Source of the DNA: Lacrimispora xylanolytica
GTDB taxonomy: Bacteria; Bacillota; Clostridia; Lachnospirales; Lachnospiraceae
Direction of reading: 5' to 3'
DNA length: 64,000 nucleotides
Assembly (NCBI RefSeq): GCF_026723765.1
Contig: NZ_CP113524.1
Span: 2,899,001-2,963,000, forward strand
Shown here: positions 9,881 through 20,323 of the stretch, piece after piece
How positions within the stretch are numbered: the stretch's first letter is position 1
How the letters are laid out: each line of letters begins with the position of its first letter
Made by a program: the position numbers and the translations under genes
Notes under the pieces: model-generated
Databases searched by the model: none
Told to the model about the DNA's origin: nothing
Seen by the model: only the letters and a program-made list of their open reading frames with translations

Positions 9881-9902
9881 CCCGCTTTCAAAAGAAAGCG
9901 GG
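9881..9902 (-). terminator. Terminator after the 2-hydroxyacid dehydrogenase
   Basis: A 9-bp stem CCCGCTTTC / GAAAGCGGG with an AAAA loop is followed on the minus strand by ATAATTTTTATC. It lies 10 bp past the dehydrogenase stop codon. Confidence 0.88.
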
Positions 9903-9912
9903 ACCTTGTATC

Positions 9913-10893
9913 TTATATGACTCTCCAGGGATTTTCCTTTCCCTGTAATTCATATTGACAGCTTAAAATAGAATACTCCACCATATCGCTTACTGCTTCA
10001 TCCGTATAAAAGGCTGTGTGAGGAGTGATAATTACATTTGGCATGGATTGCAGGATGGCCAGCTCCCGGTTAGAGAGCACTTTATATTTACAATCCTTAT
10101 AGAAAATTCTTTTTTCATTCTCCAGCACATCTAAGGCTGCTGCACCAATTTTCCCTGCTTCAAGCCCTCCGATCAATGCCTTGGTATCAATCAGTGAGCC
10201 ACGGGCAGCATTAATTAAAACTACTCCGTCCTTCATCGCTTCTATTTCCTTTTCTCCTATGAGGTGCTCTGTCTCTGAGGTGGCAGGCACATGAAGAGAT
10301 ATTACATCACTTTCCTGCAAAAGCTCATCTAAGGGAACAAAGGATACTAAGGAAGCGAGTTCTTCTTTGGGGTGGGGTGTATAGACCAGTATCTTACAGC
10401 CAAAGCCGCGAAGCCGGTGAATTACCGCCTCTCCAATTCTTCCAGCCCCAATAATACCAACGGTACAGGTGCGAAGCTCCCTCCCCCGTACATTGGCAAG
10501 AGAAAAATCCTGAACCAGCCCACGGGTCATAATTGTCTTCACTCTTCTAAGTGCCATCAGGATGAGCATTACTGTATACTCTGCCACACTGGCCTGGGTA
10601 TAGTTTACAGTGGAAACAGGTATTTGAAGGGACTTGGCCGCTTCTATATCAATATGATCATAGCCTATGGTACGAGTGGATACATAGCGGATTCCACTTG
10701 CTTTCCATCTCTCAAGAATGCCTTTGGTAATGGATGAGGTAACTATACTGACAGCGTCACAGCCTTCTGTATTTCCTGCGTTCTCTAATGTGGGACTGTA
10801 AGGCAACGTATGCAGCTCCACCCCATACTTCTTAGCAAACGTTTGAAAAAATGCGGCTTCGTCCCCACGGACGTTATATGCTAATAGCTTCAT
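9913..10893 (-). CDS. D-isomer 2-hydroxyacid dehydrogenase (D-lactate dehydrogenase-like)
   Basis: This 326-residue NAD-dependent enzyme reduces 2-ketoacids to D-2-hydroxyacids. The NAD Rossmann motif is GIIGAGRIGEAV. Catalytic residues fit the family: Arg in INAARGSLID, Glu in ALDVLENEK, and His in TPHTAFYT. The segment YTQASVAEYTVMLIL is typical of D-lactate dehydrogenase. It starts 45 bp after the nitrite/sulfite reductase stop and is probably co-transcribed with it. A VanH role is unlikely: the glycopeptide-type cluster 10 kb away encodes a D-Ala-D-Ser, not D-Ala-D-Lac, system. D-lactate formation or regeneration of NAD is most likely. Confidence 0.88.
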   Translation of the reverse strand: MKLLAYNVRGDEAAFFQTFAKKYGVELHTLPYSPTLENAGNTEGCDAVSIVTSSITKGILERWKASGIRYVSTRTIGYDHIDIEAAKSLQIPVSTVNYTQASVAEYTVMLILMALRRVKTIMTRGLVQDFSLANVRGRELRTCTVGIIGAGRIGEAVIHRLRGFGCKILVYTPHPKEELASLVSFVPLDELLQESDVISLHVPATSETEHLIGEKEIEAMKDGVVLINAARGSLIDTKALIGGLEAGKIGAAALDVLENEKRIFYKDCKYKVLSNRELAILQSMPNVIITPHTAFYTDEAVSDMVEYSILSCQYELQGKENPWRVI

Positions 10894-10938
10894 GATTCGT
10901 CACTCCTTTTTTCATTCGAGAAACCATTCATCTTTTCC

Positions 10939-12495
10939 TTACTTTATCATATATCTGTCTAAAATTCCCTCAACCTGCGGCTTGCAATCTTCCAGCCAGT
11001 GATAGAATTCCTTCTTTGTCTTTATAAGGTCTAAACCAATCTCATATAAAAATTCAGGAAGGTTCTCCCTTGTAATGTCTCCGCAGTAATCAGCCAGCTT
11101 TGCTTCACCCACACCAAGCTTTCCTCCTAAATGCAATTCAAAGGCATCCTTTACTTCTCCCTGTACGTTCAGCTTTTTCCCGCAAAAGCCAATGACTCCG
11201 ATTTCATGGGCACTACAGGAATTAGGGCAGCCTGAGATATGTATTTGAGGCAGGACATCCTCTGTAAAGTTCTTTTCCTTAAAATAGGCAATTACCTCTT
11301 TTAATGTTTCCTGACTTTCTAAAATCCCGATCTGACAGGTAGGTACGCCAATACAGGCAACAGATCTCTCCAAACGGGTCTCTCCACCAATATGCTTTGT
11401 AAGGTCTAAGACTTTTTCTGCTTCCGGTCCGTTTAAATTCCTGATATAAAAGCCTTCGCTCATTGCAAGTCTCATCTCGGCTTCCGGAATATCCTTTAAT
11501 AATTCTATCATAAGCTTTAAATCATCTAGTGATAACTGGCCTCCAACTGGATGAACATAGACGCAGTATAATCCTTCCTGCTTTTGTTCTGTCAAACGAC
11601 TGCTTTTAACGTCTGTTTTTACGCCTGCCTTGTTGTAATCCTTCTTGTCGATGGAAAGCGTAAGAACTTCCTTCTCTTTCACATCTTTTAAATGCTCTTT
11701 ATAGCATTTCATAAATTCTTCTGCTCCCATTCGATCCACAATATATCTCATGCGAGCTTTATTTTTATTCTGATAATCTCCCTCACTCATGAAAATCCGT
11801 GTAGCTGCTTCCACATGGTATAATACATCTTCTGGCTGAATCAATTCTGGATATTCTAATCCAAGCTTTGAATTTCTTCCAAGTCCGCCTGCCACGTAAA
11901 CCTTAAAATACTCCTTACCATCTTCTATTACAGCAACAAATCCCAAATCAACCGCCCCTGCATGTGACTCATCTTCTGCATTGTTTGAGAAGGATACCTT
12001 TAATTTTCTTGGAAGCTTGTAGGTATAAATCTTTTGCAGGAAATGGTCTCCCACAGCCAATGCGTAAGGAGATACATCAAATGCTTCTCCTTTTTCCACA
12101 CCGGACAAGGGAGATATGGCGACGTTTCTTGGAAAGTTACCGCCGGAGCCTCTCGTATAGACTCCCCGCTTTATCCCCGCTTCCATAACCTCACAAACCT
12201 GATCTATATTAATTCCATGAAGCTGGATTGCCTGACGTGTTGTAAGATGGATATCCTTTCCCCCATATTTTGCAGCATAATCATAAATAAACTGGAGAGC
12301 ATGAATCTCGGCTATCCCGGAATGGATTCGAAATCGAATCATACATTCCTTGCCATTTCTATGGGCGTATACTCCCATGCCGCCGGAGGCTCCTTTAAAA
12401 TCCATCTTGCTTACTTCACCTGTCAGGAATTTATGACCTAATTCTCTAAAACCATCAATTTCACCCAATAATATTTCATCTAATGTCTTCACCAT
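10939..12495 (-). CDS. Ferredoxin-type nitrite/sulfite reductase (siroheme, [4Fe-4S])
   Basis: This 518-residue protein has the duplicated ferredoxin-like/siroheme domains of the NirA/sulfite reductase family. The cluster and siroheme ligands are visible as CIGVPTC and CPNSC near residues 385 and 425, the latter in HISGCPNSCSAHEIGVIG. The first half holds HLTTRQAIQLHGI and GSGGNFPRNV, typical siroheme-side segments. It catalyses six-electron reduction of nitrite to ammonium or sulfite to sulfide; which one cannot be told from sequence. A divergent LysR gene 147 bp upstream is the likely regulator, as for other cys/nir genes. It is the first gene of an operon with a 2-hydroxyacid dehydrogenase. 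Confidence 0.9.
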   Translation of the reverse strand: MVKTLDEILLGEIDGFRELGHKFLTGEVSKMDFKGASGGMGVYAHRNGKECMIRFRIHSGIAEIHALQFIYDYAAKYGGKDIHLTTRQAIQLHGINIDQVCEVMEAGIKRGVYTRGSGGNFPRNVAISPLSGVEKGEAFDVSPYALAVGDHFLQKIYTYKLPRKLKVSFSNNAEDESHAGAVDLGFVAVIEDGKEYFKVYVAGGLGRNSKLGLEYPELIQPEDVLYHVEAATRIFMSEGDYQNKNKARMRYIVDRMGAEEFMKCYKEHLKDVKEKEVLTLSIDKKDYNKAGVKTDVKSSRLTEQKQEGLYCVYVHPVGGQLSLDDLKLMIELLKDIPEAEMRLAMSEGFYIRNLNGPEAEKVLDLTKHIGGETRLERSVACIGVPTCQIGILESQETLKEVIAYFKEKNFTEDVLPQIHISGCPNSCSAHEIGVIGFCGKKLNVQGEVKDAFELHLGGKLGVGEAKLADYCGDITRENLPEFLYEIGLDLIKTKKEFYHWLEDCKPQVEGILDRYMIK

Positions 12496-12642
12496 TCACC
12501 ACTCCTTATACTGATTGCATGATATCCTTGTATATAGTATACTGTGTTTAAACCAATAAGTATAATATTTATTTTTTATTATACCCATTAATATTTCTAA
12601 TGCATTATGTCCAATCATTGAGAAAAATAAGAGGTAACTATT

Positions 12643-13527
12643 TTGATAGAAGAATTAAAAACCTTTCTTGCTGTTGTTGATAAAAAAAGCTTTACCAAAG
12701 CTGCCGCTGCAATCAATATATCTCAGCCCAGCGTAAGCCTTCATATCTCTAACCTGGAAAAATACTTTCAAACAAAACTCATTGAACGCTCTAATAAACA
12801 AAGAAGTATTTTTATCACTGCCCAGGGGGACTTACTGTATAAGCGTGCGAAGCAGATCTTATCTGTTTTAGAAGAAACAAAAGAAGAACTTCTGCAATCC
12901 GACCATTCTCCCAGCGGAACGTTACGGATCGGGGCCAGTATGACCATTGGAGAATTTCTTCTTCCTTCTATATTAAGTGAGTTCATGAAGCTATATCCAA
13001 ACATAAAACTTGACATGACTGTAGAAAATACGGAGCACATCTATGAGAAATTTAAAAATTATGATATAGACATTGCTCTGATTGAAGGCACTGTGCCTGT
13101 AGAAAATTATATCCATCACAATTTTTATAAGGATGCTATGGTCATAGTCGCTCCCGTTTCATTTCAGTATGATAAAAGCGCCCAGCTAAAAACAGCTTTG
13201 TCAAATCAAACCTGGATACACCGGGAAAAGGGCTCTGGCACCGGAGAGAATCTAAATATATTTTTAAACAGCTATGGCATATCGCCCAAAAATCTAATCA
13301 CCATGGGGAGCAATTACTCCATTAAAGAAGCCGTAAAAAACCATATGGGAATCAGCTTCATATCCTCCTTAGTTGTAGACGAGGCTATGAAAAATAATGA
13401 GGTTAAAATAATTCCTCTGGAAAATCAATACTATCGATATTTCTCCTATCTCATCCATGAAAATAATTTACCAAAAGCAGTAGAATTGTTTCTTCAACGC
13501 CTGCATCAGCAGGAGGGACCTATTTAG
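12643..13527 (+). CDS. LysR-family transcriptional regulator
   Basis: This 294-residue regulator has an N-terminal winged HTH (FTKAAAAINISQPSVSLHIS, residues 17-36) and a periplasmic-binding-like effector domain. Translation begins at TTG 12643 with AGAGG upstream; no ATG fits. It is transcribed divergently from the nitrite/sulfite reductase, and the shared 147-bp region is AT-rich with TATAAT-like elements. LysR regulators typically control the divergent neighbour, so sulfite/nitrite-responsive control (CysL-like) is likely but inferred. Its stop codon overlaps that of the convergent GH35 gene by 4 bp. Confidence 0.9.
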   Translation: MIEELKTFLAVVDKKSFTKAAAAINISQPSVSLHISNLEKYFQTKLIERSNKQRSIFITAQGDLLYKRAKQILSVLEETKEELLQSDHSPSGTLRIGASMTIGEFLLPSILSEFMKLYPNIKLDMTVENTEHIYEKFKNYDIDIALIEGTVPVENYIHHNFYKDAMVIVAPVSFQYDKSAQLKTALSNQTWIHREKGSGTGENLNIFLNSYGISPKNLITMGSNYSIKEAVKNHMGISFISSLVVDEAMKNNEVKIIPLENQYYRYFSYLIHENNLPKAVELFLQRLHQQEGPI

Positions 13528-15836
13528 ACTTTTATATCGATCCGGTATTCATAGACAGGTTTTAACAGGATTTTCTCCACACTGGCAACCACGGAATCCA
13601 CCTCTTCCTTTCTGGCTGCCATTGTGGAGTCCACTTTGATGTGGCTCCCTTCTTTTATGGGAGTGATTCGCAGAGTTAATTTTTCACCTGCCAGACGATG
13701 TTCCAACAGCTTTAACCCCGTCTCCCACACCTCACCGTTGCAGAAATTATCGGCTATCATATCTCCATCTATAAAAAGCTGGCCGATATCTCCTCTGTAT
13801 TGGATTGCCAGAATCATTTCTTTGACTCCATCCATATAATGATCCGGTACCTGTATGGTATATCGCGCTGGTCCAATCTCTTTTACGTCTAAAGGTAACT
13901 CTTTTTTCTTTCTGCTTAGGAGAAAGCCTTTGAAAATTCCAATGGGCTTTGTGGCCTTAACCGCCTCTAAGTTCACTTCCGGCCAGAAATAAATGGATTC
14001 TTTTTCTCTTTCTGATTCCATACGAAGTGTTTCACCGTCCTTAAGAAGAGTTCCTTCTGTTAAAACGGCTAATTGCTTTCCGTTTAAATGAATCTTATAA
14101 AAGCGCAAGCTCTCTTTTGCCCTCAGAGTAACAATCCTGATCTTAGATTTCATTCCCTCTACAAAAAATACATCGATTTCATCCTGCTTTGGATGGATTT
14201 CCACTGTTTTATCCGTTTCTTCCTGCCTGTATTCTCCTTCCACTCCTTTTACTGTTTCAGCGTCAAACACGTAGCGGGGCTTTAATCCTTCAGGTGAAAA
14301 GAAGAAATAGGTAGAAACGCCCTCTTCTCTGATGATAGTCAGTGGTTGTACCGTTGCATATTTTAATAGAATGCCTTCCATATCCATTCCAAAGGGAAGA
14401 ATCGCATTTTCTCCAGAAGCCAGGGATATATCAGAAATCGTAATTTCTTCATTTCTCATCTGGACAGTGACCCTACAGCCCCTTTTCTCTTTCGTCCTTA
14501 CATGGTCCTGATAATTGTTTAAGAATAGAAAGCCGCTTGTTCCATCAAACCGCACTGCAAAGCGAAGGGTCTCTACATCAGTAGGCGCTATTTCCTCTCC
14601 ATGCTCCGGAAGGTAAGTCTTCATGTGGCATAGTTTTTCTCCCCATTCCTGAATGAACAAATGAATTCGCTTCAGCCTGTCATAGGAAGGCCGCTTCTGA
14701 CCGTATTCTCCAATTGCTGCCTGATAGTCGTAAGACAACTTAGGAACCTGGCTTTCATTTAAAAACGGAGTCCTTTGTCCTCTTGGGTTCGTTCCTCCCC
14801 TGAACATATAATATCCCAGAAGGTTGCAGCCAGAAGCCAGTTTTACATTTGCCATGGCATCCACGCTTTCAAAGGGAAGTACAAAACGGTAATGGTAACT
14901 GCACATCATACCTCCTCCCATCTCACAGCATGCATAAGGCATGGTTTCCGGCTGGTAGAAGGGTTCAAAATTATACGTTTTGGGAACCTTATTGTTATGA
15001 TAATCCCGGTAGATGTATTCAGGAGTTACCGGATGCTCGCCTTTATGGGAGTAAAAAATCCAGGGCCAGAAAGCATATCCTCCCCAAAGAGGCAGCATCT
15101 CCTTCACAGGCGCTGCCCCACCGCCCCAAGCGGTACAGGTATAGAAGGGAACCTGGATTCCTGCCTTTTTTGCTAGTTCCTTTATTTTTACCATATAGCT
15201 GTCTCCATCGGCCCCTGTGGGAATCCATTCATCGGAAACTCCTGTTGTAATTTCCCAGCCGGCTGCAGAATGCTGATATTCATTATCAATCTGAGCACCT
15301 ATGATAGGACCTCCATCTTTATAATATAGCCCTTCCAATTGTTTTGCCAGCTTTTCAAAGTAACGCTGCACATAGAGCAAATACCCCTTATCAAGACTTC
15401 TCACCTCAAAATCCATCCCATAAAGCCAGTCTGGGAGCCCCCCATTGCGCACCTCTCCATGGGCAAATGGTCCAATCCGGAGGATGACAAACATACCATG
15501 CTTTTTGCATAATTCTATAAAACGGCATAAATTACGCCTTCCCTCAAATCGGTATGCTCCTTTTTCTTCCTCATGATGAATCCAGAATACATAAGTGGAA
15601 ATGATATTGATTCCGTTCATTTTCATCTTGATTATCTCATCTTCCCAATATGTGTCATCACAGCGGCTGAAATGAAATTCACCACTGATTCCAAAGAAGG
15701 GCACTCCATTCATCTCCATGTAATAGTTTGTAAACGATATTACATTTCCCTGGGAATCACTGCCACTAAAATTATCTGAAAGCTGATAAATGTTTTTATC
15801 CCTGTGATTTTTTAACGAAATGATGTAATTGTTCAT
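13524..15836 (-). CDS. Glycoside hydrolase family 35 beta-galactosidase-like enzyme
   Basis: The protein has 770 residues from ATG 15836, chosen because AAAGGAG sits 7 bp upstream; a longer frame adds 11 residues without a ribosome-binding site. The GH35 TIM barrel shows the N-terminal signature FGISGEFHFSR, the substrate-pocket segment ILRIGPFAHGE, and the acid/base Glu in GAQIDNEYQ. The nucleophile Glu is probably in CCEMGGGM. C-terminal beta-sandwich jelly-roll domains follow. No signal peptide is seen, so it is intracellular and would act on imported galactosides. The exact specificity (beta-galactosidase versus exo-beta-glucosaminidase) is open. Confidence 0.87.
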   Translation of the reverse strand: MNNYIISLKNHRDKNIYQLSDNFSGSDSQGNVISFTNYYMEMNGVPFFGISGEFHFSRCDDTYWEDEIIKMKMNGINIISTYVFWIHHEEEKGAYRFEGRRNLCRFIELCKKHGMFVILRIGPFAHGEVRNGGLPDWLYGMDFEVRSLDKGYLLYVQRYFEKLAKQLEGLYYKDGGPIIGAQIDNEYQHSAAGWEITTGVSDEWIPTGADGDSYMVKIKELAKKAGIQVPFYTCTAWGGGAAPVKEMLPLWGGYAFWPWIFYSHKGEHPVTPEYIYRDYHNNKVPKTYNFEPFYQPETMPYACCEMGGGMMCSYHYRFVLPFESVDAMANVKLASGCNLLGYYMFRGGTNPRGQRTPFLNESQVPKLSYDYQAAIGEYGQKRPSYDRLKRIHLFIQEWGEKLCHMKTYLPEHGEEIAPTDVETLRFAVRFDGTSGFLFLNNYQDHVRTKEKRGCRVTVQMRNEEITISDISLASGENAILPFGMDMEGILLKYATVQPLTIIREEGVSTYFFFSPEGLKPRYVFDAETVKGVEGEYRQEETDKTVEIHPKQDEIDVFFVEGMKSKIRIVTLRAKESLRFYKIHLNGKQLAVLTEGTLLKDGETLRMESEREKESIYFWPEVNLEAVKATKPIGIFKGFLLSRKKKELPLDVKEIGPARYTIQVPDHYMDGVKEMILAIQYRGDIGQLFIDGDMIADNFCNGEVWETGLKLLEHRLAGEKLTLRITPIKEGSHIKVDSTMAARKEEVDSVVASVEKILLKPVYEYRIDIKV

Positions 15837-15887
15837 TGTTTTACTCCTTTGCCGCTGAAATAATATCATGGAAATGGTGACAAGACG

Positions 15888-15922
15888 AAAAACCGCCCCA
15901 GCGTTACCTGAGACGGCTTTTA
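15888..15922 (-). terminator. Probable terminator after the glutamine amidotransferase
   Basis: On the minus strand AAAGCCGTCTC pairs imperfectly with GGGGCGGTTTTT, ending in a T5 run. It lies just past the amidotransferase stop (15937) and before the GH35 start. Confidence 0.6.
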
Positions 15923-15936
15923 ATTGTCATGATACA

Positions 15937-16656
15937 TTATTGATGTAAATATTCCTTTGTAAGCAAATCCAGGAAAACATATAATTTATCATTCATAGTT
16001 GTATAATCATTGTTCCTTAATACATCTGGCTGCTGAACAAACTTTCTTTCCTTATCTTCTCGTAGCTCAGCTTCTGAATGTTCGATTAGAAGTTCTACCA
16101 GTTCATGAGTGAATTCCATATGACACTGGAACCCATAAACAAACGTACCGTATTGTATTATCTGCCTGGGGCAGCCTTCGCTGTAAGCGATTACCTGGCT
16201 TTTTTCTGTCAGCCCCGGCATATCATTATGCCAATGCCCCACCATGCAGCCATTGTCAAAGTGGGAAAAGAATCTATGATCCTTACCTTCTTCGGTTAAA
16301 AAGACGGGAAAACCGCCAATTTCTTTTTCAGAACTTTTTTCACACCTTGCACCATATGCCTCGCCAATCAGCTGGGCTCCTAAGCATACACCAATCACTG
16401 CCTTATTTACATCAATGCACTTCTTAATCAAGGCTATTTCTGCGGCCCCATCAAAATGAGGACACATCTCAATTGTCGTACTCGGTGACTGAGGGCCACC
16501 CATTACAATTAATAAATCAATCTGCTCGAATGAAAGGGGAAGCGGTTCACCTTTATATACCCTTGAATAACCAATGCTGTGTCCTCTCATCTTTGCCCAT
16601 GTTAAAAACGCTCCCGGTCCTTCGAAAACTTCGTGTATAATAAAATGTATGTGCAC
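15937..16656 (-). CDS. Class I glutamine amidotransferase-like protein (GMP-synthase-type GATase)
   Basis: The protein has 239 residues from GTG 16656, which has AAAGGGG about 8 bp upstream; the frame extends further but lacks a ribosome-binding site. The triad is visible: Cys in GVCLGAQLIGE, and His and Glu in FQCHMEF. LLIVMGGPQSPST is the usual oxyanion-strand segment. Stand-alone members hydrolyse glutamine or gamma-glutamyl compounds, such as gamma-glutamyl-polyamine or peptide hydrolases; no synthetase partner is adjacent. The gene appears monocistronic, with its own terminator and an AT-rich promoter region shared with a divergent small gene. Confidence 0.82.
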   Translation of the reverse strand: MHIHFIIHEVFEGPGAFLTWAKMRGHSIGYSRVYKGEPLPLSFEQIDLLIVMGGPQSPSTTIEMCPHFDGAAEIALIKKCIDVNKAVIGVCLGAQLIGEAYGARCEKSSEKEIGGFPVFLTEEGKDHRFFSHFDNGCMVGHWHNDMPGLTEKSQVIAYSEGCPRQIIQYGTFVYGFQCHMEFTHELVELLIEHSEAELREDKERKFVQQPDVLRNNDYTTMNDKLYVFLDLLTKEYLHQ

Positions 16657-16850
16657 CCTAAATACCCCTTTCATTTTTATTGTATCATAACACATACCAA
16701 TAAATTTTGATATTTTTTCTATAAATTTTTTTCATAATATTTTATTAATAGGTAAGATGAAAACCTTTTGCATAAAATTACTTTGCCTGTAAATAATAAC
16801 GCTGACAATGGCAAGAGTAAAATAAAGATCTATGCAAAGGAGCAAATTAT

Positions 16851-17090
16851 ATGAATCGTGATAAACTCATTTCCCAGGTAAAAGACGAATATGCACGCAT
16901 TGCATCTTCTGAATCTCAACAGCATTTTCACCAGACTACAACCGAAATAACACCGGAAGCTTATTATGAAAATCTGTTAGGTAACGTTATTACCGAGATT
17001 AACAACGGAACCTTTGACAATTTCAAATCTGGTGAAGAAATAGTAACCGCTATTGCAAATGATAAATCATGGCTTTCCAACTGGAAATAG
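16851..17090 (+). CDS. Small conserved-looking protein of unknown function (79 aa)
   Basis: The ATG is preceded by AAAGGAG at good spacing, and two hairpins follow the stop, so this looks like a real gene. The product is a soluble acidic protein, mostly helical by composition, with no signal peptide, Cys residues or recognisable motif. It starts MNRDKLISQVKDEY and contains a Gln/His/Thr-rich patch. I do not recognise the family. It lies between the divergent glutamine amidotransferase gene and the convergent GH48 gene, with no evident functional link to either. Confidence 0.6.
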   Translation: MNRDKLISQVKDEYARIASSESQQHFHQTTTEITPEAYYENLLGNVITEINNGTFDNFKSGEEIVTAIANDKSWLSNWK

Positions 17091-17114
17091 ATACGTAACT
17101 AATAAAAAAGCCAG

Positions 17115-17134
17115 CCTTCAATTATAATTGAAGG
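17115..17134. terminator. Palindromic terminator, strongest for the GH48 transcript
   Basis: This is a perfect 20-bp palindrome (CCTTCAATTA / TAATTGAAGG). On the minus strand it is followed by CTGGCTTTTTTATT, a classic terminator downstream of the GH48 gene. Confidence 0.75.
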
Positions 17135-17146
17135 TTGACTCATCAT

Positions 17147-17189
17147 AGCCAGCATATCCACTGAAAATCGGTTTGTCGATATGCTGGCT
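17147..17189. terminator. Second hairpin between the convergent 79-aa and GH48 genes
   Basis: A perfect 12-bp stem AGCCAGCATATC / GATATGCTGGCT encloses a 19-nt loop. It is followed on the plus strand by CTTTCCTTT. It probably terminates the plus-strand small gene and acts in tandem with the palindrome at 17115. Confidence 0.7.
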
Positions 17190-17236
17190 CTTTCCTTTAC
17201 ATACAAGTACTATTGCTTACATGAATCCTAAAAAAA

Positions 17237-20200
17237 TTACGGTTCCTCTCCCCAGTTTAAGCTGTCAGAGATATATGCTGTAACCTTTGACCAATCCGCA
17301 TAGCCGCTTCCGGAACCTGCGAATGAATAGTCATCTGACTGATCATAAGTTGTCCAGTCCGTTTTGGTTATTCTTGTCTGTATCTCTATGGATTGTCCTG
17401 CTGCCAGACTGCCTGCTCCAGATGTAAATCCGATTTCCACATAATGATCTGCATCTGTCTCAGCATTTGACATCTTAACAAAGGATCCTGTTACATTGCT
17501 GCTGCCAATGGAGGACCAGTCACACCAGAAGTTTTGTCCTACATCTCCATTCACGGTGTAATAATATCTGAGTTTCACTTCAGAGAGATCGATACTTTCT
17601 GTACCAGTATTGACGAGCTTGAATTTCGGGCTCAAAGAATTGCTCTGCTCTGCTGTTGTTATATTAAACATCTGTACCTTAATACTACCCTGTGAAATGG
17701 TGGTATCTACTACAGTCAGAGTCAACACCGGATCGGTTCCTGCGCTTAAATCAAATACTATTTTGTAGGTTCCTTTTTTCAGATTAGCCAGTGATTCTTT
17801 TAAGAATGTGATGGTGCTTCCAGATATTGTATAATCCTCATCTTCAACCAGCTGCTGACTTCCAAGCTTAATGCCTTTCAGTGTATGGCCAGCTGCATCC
17901 AATGTAGTTTCAATATCCGCCTGCTTCTCAATATTCTTATCAAACGTGGCTGTGGTCGGCGTAATGGTTCCGCCAAGAGTCGTATCCGTAATGGTTACGG
18001 TAAGTACAGGATCAACACCCTTAGAGAAATCAAAGGTAAGCTTTAATTCGCCAACACTCTTATCTGCTAAATAATCTTTGGATAATTTCACTGTGTTGTC
18101 AGTTACAGTATAATCGGTACCTTTCGCTAAAACAGTGCTTCCATCTTTAATTCCAGTAAAGGTATTTCCATTTAAGGTGAGTTCTACAGATATATCTTTT
18201 TGCTTTGTAAGATTCTTATCAAAGACTGCTGTGATTGGAGTAATTGCAGAATTATTTACGGGCTCATTGCCATCACCAAAAAGGAGAGAATAAACGCCAT
18301 TTGCAATAGCGATATCACATTGTGCCCAGAAGCGGTGGTAAGTTAATTCCACAGGTGTATTATTGTTATAAGCAGTGAGAAGCTTCTGATAATCTGGATC
18401 AGTTTTGTACTTGGAACGAATGTCAATAAATTTAACTCCAGGTTTAATTACATCGCCATTAGGCATCTTCCCTGACCAGCCGGCTGGGATAAAGACTTCC
18501 TGATCAAAGATCCGCTTAAAGTCAGCTCTTTTCTCTGGTACTGCAAGTCCCTTATCATCTCTGTATAATGTCCACATACGGTCTAACAGTTCCTTAGCCA
18601 GCACTCTAGCTTCGTCATCGCCTGATGCTTTGCTGTAGTACAGTAACGTATTTGCAAGAGAACCAGAGACACCAAGGTCTGCACTGTAACCAGTAACTTT
18701 TACATGGAGATTAGGATTTCCAGTGTAAGTTCCGGTCCAGGTATCTGGCTGTCCGGACCAGTCAAGTCCGCTTGGGACTTCAAAGGTACCATCACTATTC
18801 AGTTTTACTACTGTCTTAATCCAGCCTACCCACTTATCCAGAAGGTCTTTTGCTCTGGTATCTCCCGTCTTATAATATAATTCAGCGACACGCTGCATGG
18901 ACCATGCCTGGAATCCAAACCAGGTATTGCTTCCCGGATCTGCATAAACAGGGTTGGCCTCATAGCCCATACCGTAGAAGGTAGATGTTCCTGCCGGCCA
19001 TGTTTCGTAACGGCCATTATAAGAGTTGCTGGCTCCACCTGCAATTGCACCTTCAGAGGTCTGCAGCCACTGATAGAATTCAAGCTGTCTGTCAAGACTC
19101 TTTTCCCAGTCTCTGGCTCCATTCTGGGATTGAGGTTTTAAATCATTATTTTCTGATAAAATCCAGGCTGCCATTGGGTTCTGATAACCAAAGTGATTAT
19201 GGCTGCAACCGATTTTCCATGACCAGTCAGCGTTTACTCCGCCACCCCATGCATAATACCAGGACATCAGATAATGAGCTGCATCATATCCGGTACCGGC
19301 AACAGTCGGAGCACCAATTTTGCGGAAGTATTTATCAAACATGGCATATCTTAAATAATCACCCATTTTACTGGCTTTCTTGTTATAAGTTCCAAGGTTA
19401 ACGCCATGGTCTTTCGCCCATTCGTCTGCCCAGTAAGTAGCCTGAATGGCTCTGGCATCTGCATCTGGTGCATCTGTATATTTAAACTGAGCTGCATAGT
19501 TGCTGTCTCCTGTAAAAAGATCAAGATACCCATTCTTGCCGCCAAATTTCATAGCGTCCCAGCATGGCTGCGGAACCGTCTCAAACACGGATTCCTCTTT
19601 TCCTCTCTGGAATGTATTGATATAGGATGGAGCTGTCACACCATCAGCTCTGCTTCCAAAACCATACCAGTTATCAACATCTAACAGCCAGTGCATTCCA
19701 TACATGGTGCCCTTGCCGTAGGTAGATACAAGGTCACTGTTAATGGGATCGACACCAACCGCTGCACCGGAATTCAATGGTGCAGGATATTTGTCCGGTA
19801 ATTCAAACTCAGGAGCATAGGTAGCGGGTTTGCTGGCCTGATATTTGCTCATACTGGAATCTGGCTGATCTTTATCCGTTGGAATCATGTATGTTTCTGC
19901 TTTGTCCCAGGCTGTTTTGAATTCGTTGAAATCTCCTGAGAATTTACCATACATAGCCTCCAGCCAAATATAATAGCTGAACGCTTCGCTGGTAGTAACA
20001 TGTCCATAATCAGGAGCTTCCACGTTCAAAGTCTCAATAGAATGGTATGGAATCCCCTTAGAGCTGAAATACCCATTTTCCGGATCCACAATATCTTCTC
20101 TTAGTTCCAGGAACCTGTTTTGATATTCGTCTGTGCCTTTTGCCTTACTTTCTGCTGCATTACTTTGCATCGCTGGTCCAAAGCCTGTGGTCAGCATGCT

Positions 20201-20323
20201 CGGTAACACCATAGCTGCTATCAAAAGCTTAGCGATTCGTTTCCTCCTCTCTCTGGTTAAGAAAGCATGAACATGAACCTTACAAGTTGGCCTATTGCCT
20301 TTAAATAATTCCTTATGTATCAT
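17237..20323 (-). CDS. GH48 cellulase/reducing-end cellobiohydrolase with two X2 modules and CBM3
   Basis: This is a 1028-residue secreted enzyme. A basic N-region of about 30 residues precedes a signal helix (about 33-55, cleavage near SNAAES). The GH48 barrel spans about 65-690 and includes the signature [19 protein letters not shown] with the conserved acid Glu. Two X2/Ig-like modules follow (about 690-782 and 783-878), then a family 3 carbohydrate-binding module (879-1028) ending at LNWGEEP. GH48 enzymes cleave crystalline cellulose processively from reducing ends. The lack of a dockerin and the presence of its own CBM3 mean a free, non-cellulosomal enzyme. RBS AGAGGAGG. No GH9 partner is adjacent. 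Confidence 0.95.
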   Translation of the reverse strand: MIHKELFKGNRPTCKVHVHAFLTRERRKRIAKLLIAAMVLPSMLTTGFGPAMQSNAAESKAKGTDEYQNRFLELREDIVDPENGYFSSKGIPYHSIETLNVEAPDYGHVTTSEAFSYYIWLEAMYGKFSGDFNEFKTAWDKAETYMIPTDKDQPDSSMSKYQASKPATYAPEFELPDKYPAPLNSGAAVGVDPINSDLVSTYGKGTMYGMHWLLDVDNWYGFGSRADGVTAPSYINTFQRGKEESVFETVPQPCWDAMKFGGKNGYLDLFTGDSNYAAQFKYTDAPDADARAIQATYWADEWAKDHGVNLGTYNKKASKMGDYLRYAMFDKYFRKIGAPTVAGTGYDAAHYLMSWYYAWGGGVNADWSWKIGCSHNHFGYQNPMAAWILSENNDLKPQSQNGARDWEKSLDRQLEFYQWLQTSEGAIAGGASNSYNGRYETWPAGTSTFYGMGYEANPVYADPGSNTWFGFQAWSMQRVAELYYKTGDTRAKDLLDKWVGWIKTVVKLNSDGTFEVPSGLDWSGQPDTWTGTYTGNPNLHVKVTGYSADLGVSGSLANTLLYYSKASGDDEARVLAKELLDRMWTLYRDDKGLAVPEKRADFKRIFDQEVFIPAGWSGKMPNGDVIKPGVKFIDIRSKYKTDPDYQKLLTAYNNNTPVELTYHRFWAQCDIAIANGVYSLLFGDGNEPVNNSAITPITAVFDKNLTKQKDISVELTLNGNTFTGIKDGSTVLAKGTDYTVTDNTVKLSKDYLADKSVGELKLTFDFSKGVDPVLTVTITDTTLGGTITPTTATFDKNIEKQADIETTLDAAGHTLKGIKLGSQQLVEDEDYTISGSTITFLKESLANLKKGTYKIVFDLSAGTDPVLTLTVVDTTISQGSIKVQMFNITTAEQSNSLSPKFKLVNTGTESIDLSEVKLRYYYTVNGDVGQNFWCDWSSIGSSNVTGSFVKMSNAETDADHYVEIGFTSGAGSLAAGQSIEIQTRITKTDWTTYDQSDDYSFAGSGSGYADWSKVTAYISDSLNWGEEP

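Noticed and set aside
9913-10893. VanH-type D-lactate dehydrogenase of the van cluster
   Set aside because: It is 10 kb away in an operon with a nitrite/sulfite reductase, and the ligase loop indicates D-Ser, which does not need VanH.
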